NCBI GenBank assembly: GCA_004335835.1
Contig: RWJK01001668.1
Coordinates: forward strand, 10,961-59,573
Length of the DNA stretch: 48,613 nucleotides
Source of the DNA: Scenedesmus sp. ARA3
Lineage: Eukaryota; Chlorophyta; Chlorophyceae; Sphaeropleales; Scenedesmaceae
Direction of reading: 5' to 3'
In this document: piece after piece, positions 22,327 through 32,914 of the stretch
Numbering within the stretch: the first letter of the stretch is position 1
Layout: each line of letters begins with the position of its first letter
Translations under genes and position numbers: made by a program
Notes under the pieces: generated by a model
Seen by the model: the letters and a program-made list of their open reading frames with translations, nothing else
Database searches by the model: none
Told to the model about the DNA's origin: nothing

Positions 22327-23632
22327 CTGCTACATCTACTGCTGGCACGCCCAGGCTGCTGCAGAGCTGTGCGTACTGCGGCCTGCTGCTGCTGCTGCTG
22401 CTGCTGCCAGCTGCTACATCTGCTGCTGGCAGCAGCAGGCCCAGGCTGCAGCAGAGCTGACTGTACTGCGGCCTGCTTGTCAGCCATGTGCGGAAGCCAG
22501 CGTGAGACAGCACCACACGGTCCGCTGCATGGCAAGGAAGCAAAGGCACACATGGTTTCAGAGTTGTTTGGGTGCAAACTATGATGCACACACTGCAAAA
22601 GCTAGGGCGGCGACGGCAGGTAGCTGTTGCTGGCAGGGGCTGCTGCTGCTAAGCACCTGCAGGGTGGTGTGGCTCATGGCTACACAGCGTGCGCAGTAAG
22701 CACTACTGATGTGCCATTGCTTCTGCAGGGATACCTCTGGCTGAGATTTGCGGTGCGTGTCTACTGCACAGCTAGTACCACTACAGTAGTACTGCTGGGC
22801 ACAGTAGTACTGTAGTGCAGTGTCGCCAGCCAGTGTGGCAAGCCAGTACTACAGTAGTACTGTGGCCAGCAAGCCCCCAGCTACACTGCCGCAGCGACAC
22901 TGCCTTATCATATCTTGCAGATGCGCAGGACACCTTGCTGCCCTGCGCACTGCAGGGCTCAACAGGATCCTCAAAACCTGCTGCACCTCTCACATATGAT
23001 TGGCGCCTCCCAGGCTTGCTGGTCAGGCACCACCTGCCACTCTGCTGCAGCAGCAAAGAACCGCCGCTGCCGCCAGCGCGCAGGCACCTACAGGCAGGCA
23101 TTGCAGGCATTGCAGGCATTGCAGGCATTGCAGCAGAAACTGTGATGTTGAGCTTGCTGAGCTTGCTTCAGGACATCTGCTAGCAGTAGTCGGCTGCAGC
23201 TAGACCAGGGTATGCATGTTATTAGCATTTGCGTGGCGTGCTCGTGCTGGGTTCACCTGCAGCTGCAGTCACCTGCAGAGACACAAGGCACCAGATGCTG
23301 TGCTTGGTTCACAACAACTGCTAGCAGCAGTCCGCTGCTATGCTTGCGCCTGATGCAGCACGCTTGCAGATGCTGCTATGTATACAATGCAGATGGTATG
23401 CTGGTGTCACCTGCAGCCGCAGGCCCTGCTGCTCTGCAGCAAGCTGGCAGGCAATAAGCTGCAGCACACTGTTGCCAAACAGGCCCAGCGAGCCCAGGCA
23501 AGCGGCACAGATTACACGTGATGTTGGTTGGTTGGTTTCAGTGATGTTTTGGCAGTTGGCTGCCGGTTCAACAGGTGTTAACTGCTGTTGCTGCTGCTGC
23601 TGCTGCTCCTCATCCTGCTGGTTAGCTATCAT
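20843..23632 (-). CDS. fucosyltransferase-like glycosyltransferase, three exons
   Basis: Exons: 23411-23632, 22994-23087, 20843-22524; junctions GT-AG with phases 0 and 1 matching, total 1998 nt, 665 residues. Exon 1 holds GLFGNSVLQLIACQLAAEQQ, like the N-terminal GNxLFQ acceptor-binding loop of alpha-1,2-fucosyltransferases. Exon 3 carries VVAHVRRGDF (the GDP-fucose-binding HxRRGD motif) and DWFVMSQADVLLAANSTLSF, the C-terminal NST-(L/F)-S motif. It likely transfers fucose or a related sugar in the secretory pathway, but I see no clear signal anchor in exon 1. Odd features are a fourfold in-frame repeat (RPQYxQLCSSLG..DVAAG), long poly-Gln at about residues 455-470, a C-terminal poly-Gln tail, and short palindromes in intron 2. 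Exact GT family (GT11 or related) is uncertain; exon 2 rests on phase and context. Confidence 0.72.
22158..22477 (-). repeat. in-frame fourfold repeat in the glycosyltransferase exon
   Basis: Four copies of a segment coding RPQYxQLCSSLG start near 22443, 22353, 22266 and 22158 on the plus strand. Steps of 90, 87 and 108 nt are all multiples of three. The last copy in transcript order continues into SGRQLRKHWPQITEADV; the earlier ones are truncated and joined by Ser runs. It resembles the intronic half-exon copies but was kept in the coding sequence. Confidence 0.8.
22780..22865. repeat. cluster of AGTACT-type palindromes
   Basis: Several near-palindromic blocks built from AGTACT and ACTACAGTAGT lie in intron 2 of the glycosyltransferase gene, including CAGTACTACAGTAGTACTG at about 22844-22863. 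They could fold into short hairpins. Confidence 0.6.
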
Positions 23633-24964
23633 GAGGACGGGCTATACTTCGGCGCTTCAGTTACCGGACACGAATATCTCACGTAGCTATAGCTAGCATC
23701 ATGGCTTTGATCAGGTGCTGCGTGCCTTGGTAGAGGGACAGGACGTTCAAACCCTCGAAACAGTTGCATCGTCAAATTACCGTTGCTCCCGTGTGAGAGC
23801 GTCACAACTGGACGAAACACGTAGAACAGTACAATATTCACAGACAAACCTGTTGACGAAGGGTGTGTGATGGGCGGCAGTCGTTCAGCAGCTGCCAAGC
23901 TGCCAAGGTTATCATGCTGTTCACAAGTTGACACTACAACAAGCCGGATGCAAGGTCTGAAACAATATGTACTGCCGCACACCCAGCTGTATGAAGATAA
24001 GCGAAGCTGGCTCAGCTAACCTGCTGTGGTGTCTGACCTTGCAAGCCACATGATCAGCCGTGAGCCAGTGCAGTGCAACGCATGCATGCATCTCAATGCA
24101 CTGAACGCACCATCGTACACTAGTGCCGTCGCCAGACAGGGCACAGCCCACCTCCATCGTGCGGTACTTCAAGCGCTAGCAAGCGGTGCGGCTGCAACAC
24201 CCACACAGCCCGTCCACACACGTCACAACAACCACAGCCGCCTGCGTGAACATGTTGGCTGGTTTTATCGCACAATCAACTGTGCATCCGAAGCATCAGC
24301 CATTCTTGTCTGCACATGCTGCATCATCAACAGCATATCAGCCATCACGTCATAGCGGTTTCGTCACACAGACAGCTGTGAATCCGAAACAACAACATCA
24401 GCCCATCCACACTTGCGCACATGCCAGACACGGCAGCAGCCTGCTTCATCCTCTTGTGGTTTTTGGGCACAGGCAGCTGTGCGTCTCAAGTATCAGCTGA
24501 TCCAGCCTGTGGGGTTTTTTTCTGCATATTTGACTGGCACAAAGCATTTTCCCAAGTTCCAAAGTCAAACGACTCAAACCAAAAAACCAAAACAGATGAA
24601 CGCAACGAAACTCACTCATCAGCGCTGGGGCTTGCTTGGTCAAGATTGGCTGGTCAAACTCCAGCCATCCAAAACAAGCCCACAATGTACCATCGGAAGT
24701 CAAGTTGGTGGCCAACCTGGTGAAACACGCCACCACCGCCACTCACACTGCGCCTTGCACCAGCAGCATGCGCTGCTGTGCCGTGGTAGTGTTCAGCGCC
24801 AGCTTAGCCATGTACCAGCAGGGATCGCAGCTGCATATGCTTGCTGACCTGCTGTTTACCTGCTGGCTGGCTGTTGCTGCAGCTACATCTGAGCCTGGTA
24901 GTACTGTGCAGCTGCAATGTGCTTGCTAGCAACCTGCTGGCTGGCTGGCTGGCTGTTGCTGCCG
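23633..24964. other. intergenic interval with degenerate ~100-bp repeats
   Basis: Should hold the glycosyltransferase promoter and the phosphodiesterase 3' UTR. Three weak copies of a ~100-bp unit begin near 24257, 24357 and 24459, each with a core like ACAGCTGTGCATCCGAAGCA. A minus-strand open stretch at about 24750-24830 (YMAKLALNTTTAQQRM) after a TGCAG could be an extra phosphodiesterase 3' exon, but no good donor joins it. Confidence 0.4.
24890..24960 (-). repeat. diverged copy of the phosphodiesterase last-exon end
   Basis: About 24890-24905 repeats the end of the last exon (coding QYYQAQ) about 74 nt further downstream, followed by the same CTGGCTGG-rich tail. It is the same kind of exon-edge duplication as in the other genes, here past the stop codon. 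Confidence 0.55.
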
Positions 24965-25451
24965 CTACTGCTGGGCCTGGTAATACTGCACGTTGGCTGC
25001 ACAATCAGCCAGGGCCAGTGCTGCTGTGTGGGGCACCAGCTCAGCCATCTCCTTCAGCATGGGCTGCACGATGTTGGTAATGAATCCAATCTGCGAGCAG
25101 CACAAGCAAGAGGGGCACGCTCTCCGAGTCAAGGGCAGTCCGTAGAGAAGCACTGGCCTAGAACGCACTGCTGTCACCAGCCACACCAGAAGTTGGCAGT
25201 GATGACAGACTGCAATGCTTAAATTCTTTGCTGCGGCACTCTATTGCTGCGCGTAACAAGCCCCAAGACACTTGCGTCTGTGGCATAAAAAAAGCCCCAT
25301 ACAGCTGGTGTGTTTCTGACCACCACAGCTTATTGCAAACAGAAGGCAGTGCAGCGCACCTGGGCGGCCTGCACCGAGCTTGTGAGGTGGGCTGGCGGCG
25401 GCACTCCCAGCGTCAGCCACAGCGCGGCTTCGCTGCTGAACTCTGTGGCAG

Positions 25452-25550
<99 letters not shown>

Positions 25551-26956
25551 CGGGCATGTTCAGGCGGACACAGAAGGGCCGAGCCATTGCAGGCAATGCA
25601 GAACTAGCTTTGAGAAAGCAGCGCCACGTGACCAATTTGCATTAAGCGCTGTTATTCATGGAAAACCGGCTACCTGAGAATGATTGTATGCGCAGGGCAC
25701 CACCATAGTAACAACATCTATGTTGCACACATCACATGCCGCATGTTTGGCACCTGTCAGAAACCTTCCTTTCACAGCTGACCCAGCCACAACTCACCTC
25801 CATTGATGCGGCCGCCCCAGGGCTTGCAGATGGCCAGCGGCTTGGCTGCATTGGCCACGTCAGCAAAGTGCACCACAGAGATGAGGCGCTGCCTGTGATT
25901 GCCTGCAGCACCTGCCAGGCTGGCCTTGTGCACCTGTGGATGTGGCAGCAGCAGCAGCAGCAACGTCAGTGGACAGTGGGAGGTTTGCTTGATGGTATAG
26001 ATGGCGCGTCGGCAGTGCCTGCCTGTGTGAGCAAGACGCAGCTGTTGGTTACTAACAGGACGCTTGTTGCATGCAAACCATACCATGCGGCTTGGCGTTT
26101 CAGCAGGAGCAACTACAATCTGAACAGCACGTCATACAACACTCACCGCCATGTCGGTGCCAAGGATGATGTCCTGCACAAGGCTCATGAAGTCGGCTGC
26201 TGCTGCTGCAGGCACAAAGTTCAGGCCTGGCTGCTGCATCAGCGCAGCAGCTGCAGCAGCGCTGAGGAACTCGGCCGCGCCTGCTGCTCCTGCCTGCTGC
26301 ACGCAGGGGTGGGCCACGTGCTTGAGCAGGCTGTTGCTGTTCCCTGCAGCAACAACAGTGTGGGGCAGGTGGCAAAAGTGTTCAGAAGAGCAGCAGGCAG
26401 GCATTACACATGAGTGGGGTCAGCATGCATGCAAGCTTGCTAGCTGAGTACCGCATGCCACTCAGACTGGCAGCGGACACGCAAGCAACAACGGGAAACC
26501 AGATGCCAACATGTTGTATGCTGCAGCAGCTGTTGTGGGGGTAACCCTACCTGTATGCAGCATGTCGTGCACAGCGGCAGCATACACCATCGCTGCCTTC
26601 TCCTCCGGTGTTGGCTTGAGTTTGGCTGCATCGCGCTGCACGATGCCAAACACCGAGACTGCCACATCTGCTGCATGCAGCGCATTGTGGTAGGGGTTGC
26701 AGACATAGTACAGGGACTCTGCAGCAACCAAGTTTGCCCACAGCTGCTGCCTGTCATAGCGCAGCCGGCTGCATATGTCCAGGTTGTCATAGATAGCCAG
26801 GACAACCTTTGGCAGCAGCAGCTGCTGGCCATAGCGCTCAGCCAGCTGCAGCACATTCAGGTCCCATGACGCACCGCCATGCAGCTGCAGCAGCTGCGCT
26901 ATCTCGCAGATATGCTGTTCGTCTGCTGCTGACGGGCCTGCTGGCTGGTGCACATC

Positions 26957-27047
<91 letters not shown>

Positions 27048-27621
27048 ATGTCGTTGTTGGGGTCTGTAGTTGATGCACTGCTGCAGCTGAGGTTGAACTC
27101 GGCAGCAAGGCGCTGAAACAAGGGCAAGCCGGCTGCTGTTGCAGGCTTGTACACCAAGGCAAGATGCCGCAGGTTCTTGATGTTCTGCAGGGCACCTGCG
27201 GCTGCCTGCTGGAGCTCAGGGTCGTTGCACATGTCCTGTAGACAGTCGAATGTGGACAGCAGACAGGTTGTGAGAGCATTTTTGAGTGGGAAAGACAGCT
27301 GCAGGGGTGCCAGGGGTGGGGAGCTGCAGTAGCTGCTGCGGCTGCTGTTCATGAAGGTCATGCAGCCAGTGCTTGAGCACTGCAACAGCCAGCTAGCATT
27401 ACATCTGCTGCAATACAGTTTGATGACTTATCTCAGTTCTTTGCGATGGCTATGCTGTTGCGCAAGGGCCCGGTGCTGTTGCTGCGGGCAAGGCATGCAA
27501 ACTGAGGCCAGGCTCGCCTCCTCACCTGCAAGCTCTCCACAGCTGCTGCAACAAATTCACCGAAACTCGCTTCAATTGCTTTTGACGCTGTCACTGTCGG
27601 CAGTGGGCTAGTTGCTGCCAT
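24965..27621 (-). CDS. 3',5'-cyclic-nucleotide phosphodiesterase, six exons
   Basis: Exons: 27526-27621, 26551-27235, 26147-26343, 25798-25933, 25360-25442, 24965-25090. All joints are GT-AG with matching phase; 1323 nt, 440 residues. The start MAATSPLPTV is well supported. Class I PDE metal-site motifs appear in order: YHNALHAADV (HNxxHAxDV), VHDMLHTG (HDxxHxG), a LGTDMA segment, HFADVANAAKP (the third Asp) and the nucleotide-gripping Gln in SSVQAAQ|IGFITNIVQPM, which falls at an exon joint. The enzyme hydrolyses cAMP and/or cGMP to the 5' monophosphate; selectivity cannot be read here. No N-terminal GAF or membrane domain is seen. Exon 2 includes about 30 consecutive Ser codons (26959-27048), and intron 4 holds about 31 CAG units. 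The stop TAG at 24965 follows YYQAQQ; a further C-terminal exon is possible. Confidence 0.9.
25456..25551. repeat. (CAG)n, about 31 units, intronic
   Basis: Uninterrupted CAG run in intron 4 of the phosphodiesterase gene (CUG in the pre-mRNA), ending 14 nt before the exon 5 acceptor. Its length is seen; instability is inferred from known triplet-repeat behaviour. Confidence 0.95.
26959..27048. repeat. (CTG)n, about 30 units, coding poly-Ser
   Basis: Uninterrupted CTG run read on the minus strand as AGC codons, encoding a Ser tract in the N-terminal part of the phosphodiesterase, between DPNNDI and DVHQPAGPS. Confidence 0.95.
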
Positions 27622-27939
27622 GGTGCTCGCGCGGGAAAGCCGAGGCGGGTTGCTCGTTGTTCTTTGTACTTCAAGACTTGTAGCTTACAGTTGCTTTTGT
27701 TTTGTTTGCGGTTGAAAGGTTTGTGCGACGGTGTTCAACAATAGGTATTGAAGACATGGGGGTGGCCGGTCTTGTGTCGGGTACCGGGAGGGAGCCGCGG
27801 GCCGCAGCCGGCGGTAGGTGCCACCTTCCCGGGGAGCTGGGCAGCTAAATGCTTTGCTAATCAGCAAGCAGAGTTGCTTCTTTTCATTTCAGTATCTATA
27901 CATAACCTTTTAACCGCGCCAGCTGGTGACAGGTCAGAA
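27622..27939. promoter_or_regulatory. phosphodiesterase upstream region
   Basis: Upstream of the phosphodiesterase ATG at 27621. It is less CAG-rich and includes a GC-rich block at 27770-27835. It probably holds the promoter and 5' UTR; no defined element can be named. Confidence 0.35.
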
Positions 27940-28503
27940 GGATGACATCAATCTGCTTGCGTGCCGGTCTGCTGCTGACCATGCCTGCACGGCTGCCCAG
28001 TGAAATGTACAGCGCAGCTCTCACCCAGCTATGCACAGCCATGCCTGACGTTCTGTCTAACAATGTACGTCATGCTAACAGGCAAAAGCACCACAGCGTG
28101 AGGCAGAAAATTAATACCAATGCTGACACAGTTCTGCATGCGTGCTGGTCTGCTGCTGACCATACCTGCACAGCTGCCCAGTGAAATGTACAGTGCAGCT
28201 CTCACACAGCTATGCACAGCCATGCCTGACGATCTGTCTTACAAAACACATCATGCCTTCTACTAAAAGCACCACAGCTTGGGGCAGAAAATGTATACCA
28301 ATGATGACACAGTTCTGCATGCGTGCTGGTCTGCTGCTGACCATGCCTGCACGGCTGCCCAGTGGATTGTACAGCGCAGCTCACACACAGCTATGCACAG
28401 TAATGCCTGACATCCTGTCTTTCACCACACATCATGCTTACAAATGAAGGCACTACAGCTTAAAGCAGCATATGTATACCAAGGACTACACAGTTCTTTA
28501 TAC
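27940..28503. repeat. 181-bp tandem repeat, three copies plus a partial fourth
   Basis: The motif GGTCTGCTGCTGACCAT recurs at 27966, 28147 and 28328, a period of 181 bp. Each unit then holds GCCCAGTGAAATGTACAG-like and CAGCTATGCACAGCCATGCC-like blocks and ends in ...GACACAGTTCTGCATGCGTG. A decayed fourth unit runs to about 28503. No coding potential is seen. Position is intergenic. Confidence 0.9.
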
Positions 28504-28776
28504 TTAACTGACCCTGCAGCTTCTTTGCAGTTCCAAAACCGGCAATGACAAGGCCCGCAACTCCGCTGCTGTGAAATGTCAGCGCGTCCACGCATTATCC
28601 GATGCAGCAGGGGTTGGTCACAGCCCTGTTTTGAAAGTTCCAAAGACAAGTCAGGCTGCAGTCAAAAGTACATCCGGAACACAGCACAGTATGTACATGC
28701 ACCTCACTCTGCACTGCAAGTGTGGTGTGTGGTGCATGCACTGCTTGAGTGGTGCAGGACAGGTTCAGCCACACCT

Positions 28777-28777
<1 letters not shown>

Positions 28778-28822
<45 letters not shown>

Positions 28823-28843
28823 CAACAGCAGCAACAGCAGCCA
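28778..28843. repeat. CAG/CAACAG run
   Basis: A CAG run of about 14 units grades into CAACAG units. Open frames across it are simple-sequence translations with no gene evidence. Confidence 0.85.
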
Positions 28844-28942
28844 CACCTACGGCACATATTCAACCGAACAGATATGTAACACATATGTAACTGAACTATC
28901 AAGCCTTGCGTTACCTGCTCATGCAAAACTAAACTCACCTTA

Positions 28943-29170
28943 TGCCCCGCCGCCGACGGGCGGAAGCATACGACTCAGATGCCCCGCCGCGAATGGGCGC
29001 AAGCATCTCCTATAATCTAAGGCTATCTACAGTCCAAGGCTATCGATGCCCCGCCACAGGTGGGCTCACGCAATTTACTAATGCCCCACCACGGGGCAAG
29101 CAGCCGCCTCGCCGGGGTGGGAGCAGGTGGAACACTCACATGGATGCCCCGCCACGGGTGGGCTCACGCA
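28943..29170. repeat. five copies of a GC-rich hairpin-like 26-bp repeat
   Basis: TGCCCCGCC followed by 3-6 nt, then GGGTGGGC/GGGCG and (TC)ACGCA/AAGCA, occurs at 28943, 28980, 29047, 29082 and 29145. Spacings alternate (37, 67, 35, 63). Copies can fold on CCGCC/GGCGG or GCCCC/GGGGC arms. The base composition contrasts with the surrounding AT-richer sequence. Confidence 0.75.
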
Positions 29171-30885
29171 TCCAAGTGAGCATTGACCACTTGAACATTG
29201 AACAATGGCTGAATGTTTAGTGTTGATGGTTGCAATGTCAGTGGTTGACACCATCTGTCTCCCTCACTGACAAAGAGCTCTGCTGGACGTGCTGATATAC
29301 CCCCTCCCCAGACCCGCGGCCAACTACGACGCATATGTTGCTGCCACGTCATGGTATGGTAGGGGCAAGACCACCTGTGTGCACAGCTGTGACTGCAAAT
29401 ATTACAACAGTAAGACCTATAGAGTAAATCTTGAGGCCGAGCACACGCGGCCAGGGCATTGCCAGGGAAGGGCCACGAGTGAAGCAGCAGTGCTGTTCGG
29501 AGCAGCAATTGGCGGCAAACTCGGCGCCAGTTGCGACGGGGTTCTCTTGTCGTCAGCAAACTTCCGAAAACTAATATCGAGCCATTATAAAGCGTAAAAA
29601 ATGTTGCAAAAGCCTACCGTGGTTGTCACGACCAACATGGCGTGTCAGCGACATGCTGTGACTTTTGAAGCAGCCTGAGATTGCTGATGCATAATCGTCA
29701 TATGACAGTGCAGACCCGGCTGCGTCTCTGCAGCTTCAAAGTGTTTGAAGCTCATGGCCCATCATGGGCCATGAGCTAAAGCCGGACTTCTGTTTGAGCC
29801 GTTAACCGGGTGGCAGCCAGCACTTGGCAAGCACCCAGAGGTCAGCGAAGCCAGCAAAGTCCTGCAAACTTTGGGGCTGAACCCCAGACTCTCGCATCAT
29901 GTGTGCCAGCACGCGCTGCTGTCAAAAGCAGTTGCTGTTGCCCTTCAATGCCACAAACTGCAGCGTCCCGCACTAACCACCTCTACTCCTCACAGGCTTT
30001 CCTGTCGCAGCCACAGCTGGGGCAGGAAGGAGCCGCCTTCCCAGGCACAGCCGTTCAGGCTGAATGCAGCGCTGCTACGTCAAGAAAACGGACGCATGTG
30101 CCACATGTTCTAGCTATGCTGGACCTGCATTAACCGCAGCAAGTCAACACATGAAGTGGATGTGCAGGTCGGTTGCAACACTGGCTTGAACGTAAGCCTT
30201 AAGGCTTGCTGTTGTTCTTGTCTGTATCATGCTAGTAGCTCAGGATTGGATGTGAACGAATTGATAGCTCTGCAATATACACTTGTACCAAACGCACAGG
30301 TGGATTCGCTGCAGCAGGGGAGAGGGGTTACCAGGTCACAGCCAAACCCAGTGAGAGTTCAACCAGATAACACTGTAAACGTAGTGCTTGCAGAGGTTGT
30401 TTGACAACTGTGCGACGCAATACAAGGCAGGTGAATGCACCTCCTAATGTGCAAGCACAAGCGCATGCACTGAATGCTTGCTCTGCATGCGACAGCGCCA
30501 ACTCGTTTCACATGCCTTGCCGGAAAATTAATGTGCCTGCAACACACCCCACCACTTGCAAGCCGGCACCATCTGCCTGCACTGCCATCTGCCTGCACTG
30601 GAACATGTAGAATACAATGGTGCAGCCGCAAGCGCCACAAGCGTTGTGGTGGCCATGGCAGCTGCTGTGCTGTTGGTCCGTGCCAGCAAAAGCAGCAAAT
30701 AATGCTGCACGCACATCTACGCACCACCCAGGCACTGCCTTACCATGCAACCAGGCTGCTGAGATCGCACCACCCCTGCCACAGCTGACAGCCAACAACC
30801 CCACAGCCACTCCTGTTGCGCTGCGCTGCACTGCTTTGCGGTGCACTGAACTTCATAATCAAAAGCTACGTTGCAAGCTGCATGA
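29171..30885. other. intergenic interval with no gene confirmed
   Basis: Precedes the VPS55 3' end. Longer open frames at 29289-29597 (+) and 29810-30133 (+) have no recognisable domain and no phase-matched partner exons. A perfect palindrome lies at 29749-29777. I see no RNA gene. Confidence 0.4.
29734..29777. repeat. two adjacent perfect hairpins
   Basis: First hairpin: CTTCAAA-GTG-TTTGAAG (29734-29750). Second: 14-bp arms AGCTCATGGCCCAT around one C (29749-29777), a 29-nt perfect palindrome. They share two bases. This could be a cruciform, a binding site for a dimer, or the end of a small mobile element. Confidence 0.7.
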
Positions 30886-32914
30886 TCAGAAATATGACAT
30901 GCTATCTCGACTGCTGAAGTAGTCATAGGTCACGATGGTGCAGCCCAGCACAAAGGCAGCAGCCAGCTCCATGATCAGCGCCCCAACCGTGATGACCTGC
31001 AGCAGCAGCGGCAGCAGCAGCGGCAGCAGCAGCACACAGTGATATCTTTGTCAACATGCGAATGATGATACATTGATGTTACGCGGTCACCGACTTCGCA
31101 TATGCAACCAAAGCAGGGAGAGGGTGGTGCTAATGCTGGTGACATAAAGTCTCCAGCACAAGCTGCTTCCACAGCCGCTGCTGCACCTACCTGTGCGTGC
31201 GCTAGGATGGCTGGGATGGCAATCGAGCCAACTGCTGAGAAGCCTGTGAGGAACTTGCCAGCATCAATCCACCTGCACACAGGACAGGGCGGCACAGCAT
31301 GTTGAATCATCCAGTCACACAGTGAGGCGTCTGGCAGGGACAGAAACTGAGCGGCCAGGGCAACTGCTGAGAAGCCTGTGAGGAACTTGCCGGCATCAAA
31401 CCAACTGCACAGCGTGGCACACATGACAGGGCGGGACAGCGTGCGACAGCAGTCAGTCAGACGATGAGCACCATGGCAGCGACAGAAACCGAGCAGCCAA
31501 GCCGGCTGCTGAGAAGCCTGTGAGGAACTTGCCGGCATAAAAGCAGCTGCACAGCACAGCGCAGCAGGCAGCGCAGCCAAAAGGACGCCACAGCAGACTC
31601 ACGTAAGACCCGAGTCAACACCCATGGCAAGATCAGCTACGCGGGCCAGCTGCTGCCCCTGTTGCTTATGTGCTGCTGCCGCTACTCTGCACAGCTGACT
31701 GCGCGTCTGCATATGCGCATCCTACATGCAAATGTGTGCTGAATCTTACGGCCGTACATGCAGTTGCATGATGCCGGCGGCTTGGCTGGTGTGAGCCAAA
31801 CTGCAGCACTCCGTGTCCTCATCATCCAATCAGCAAGCAACTGCGTCTCTAATCTAATGTCTGCAGCGGGCTGCCGCCTGCCCGGCTGGCTGGGGCTGCC
31901 GCCAAGCCCTCAAACCAGCAACTCTGCGTCGTCGTCTTCGCTGCTGCTGCTGCTGCTGCTGCCGCCGCACCAGCCGGCCAGTGAGCCGTAGCCGTAGCTG
32001 TCCCCTGCTGCGCACCCCCAAAGCACCTATCAGGCTGTTGCAAGTCATATAGTGCATTCTTGACTGCAATCAGCAAGGAACAGCAGCTGCATGGGTATGT
32101 GCTGCAATACAAGGCGTGGCTGCTGCTGCTGCAGGCCGCACCCGCTGGCCAGAGAGCCGTAGCCGTAGCTGTCCCCTGCTGAGCCGAAGAAGAGGTAGGG
32201 CATGGGCACCAGCACGTACATCAGCCCAGTCAGCATGGGCCACCAGTTGCGCCACAGCACGCAGCCCTGTAAGGATCAGCAGCACATGATGCAACAGAAG
32301 CAGATGATGTTGAAGCAAAAGCAGCAGGTGGACAGCCTATTTGTTATGCAGTGCAGCAAGAGCTCTGCTGGAGCTGTGAGGGAAGTTCTGACAGGCGGCA
32401 CACATCGTACAGCACAGTATAGCATAGCTGTGGGCAAGATGAGCATTGACTGGCTGCATGCAGCGTGTCGCGCCAGCTGGTCAGCTGCAAGTGCCGCGCA
32501 CCAGTATCTGCAGCAGTACGCCTGTGGAGAACATCAACGCCAGCACCAGGATACTGCAGGAGCAGTAACAGCAGCAACTGGTTTGGTGCATGAGCCTGCT
32601 TTGAGCTGAACACAAGCAAGCATGGCCAGTGTCATTGCTGCAGAGCTGTCAGGCTGCTCAGCTGAGTGTTTACCAGCAAGTATATGTGCTGCAACATCGC
32701 CTCTTAGTGTCAAAGAAGCAAGTCAACTGCTGTCCTGGCAGCATAGCCTGCCTGAGAGTGCCACTTACACTGCAATCAGACCGCGACAGGTCCAGAAAGA
32801 AAGCCACAGCAGGCAGCAGCAGGGACAGTTGTGAGGAAGGGCCCCAGAGCTGCATGCGCACTGCTGCACGAGCATGGGAGGCACGAACAAACCTCTGGAG
32901 TCATGCAGCGCCAT
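30886..32914 (-). CDS. VPS55: VPS55 / LEPROT-family endosomal sorting protein, five exons
   Basis: Exons: 32769-32914, 32502-32553, 32142-32266, 31191-31272, 30886-30996; all GT-AG, phases match, 516 nt, 171 residues. The family sequence is clear from exon 2 on: ALMFSTGVLLQIL, GCVLWRNWWPMLTGLMYVLV, PMPYLFFGS, then GWIDAGKFLTGFSAVGSIAI and LIMELAAAFVLGCTIVTYDY, four membrane helices as in yeast Vps55 and plant homologues. It acts with Vps68 in trafficking from late endosome to vacuole. It is about 30 residues longer than usual because of the N-terminal exon, which is Cys-rich and less certain; only its last part (TCRGLIAV) resembles the family. Introns 3 and neighbouring sequence hold copies of exon edges. 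Confidence 0.88.
31340..31560 (-). repeat. two acceptor-side copies of VPS55 exon 4 start
   Basis: The start of exon 4 (coding IDAGKFLTGFSAV, true boundary 31272) recurs with boundaries near 31404 and 31545, steps of 132 and about 141 nt. Copies hold GCCGGCAAGTTCCTCACAGG and end in unrelated sequence; neither has a donor. Confidence 0.85.
31965..32020 (-). repeat. donor-side copy of VPS55 exon 3 end
   Basis: The last ~45 nt of exon 3 (coding AGDSYGYGSLA plus a GTGCGG donor, true boundary 32142) recurs about 170 nt downstream in intron 3, with the GTGCGGC donor retained. Confidence 0.85.

Noticed and set aside
24750..24835. Possible extra last exon of the phosphodiesterase (YMAKLALNTTTAQQRM)
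   Set aside because: The acceptor is reasonable, but the only upstream donor would be a poor GC site and the phase does not fit; the TAG at 24965 was taken as the stop.
27760..27840. Possible tRNA or rRNA fragment in the GC-rich block
   Set aside because: No cloverleaf arms or conserved T-loop sequence could be found.
29289..29597. 102-codon plus-strand ORF (begins MLIYPLPRPA)
   Set aside because: Starts without a convincing ATG, has no recognisable domain and no partner exons; could be real but cannot be supported.
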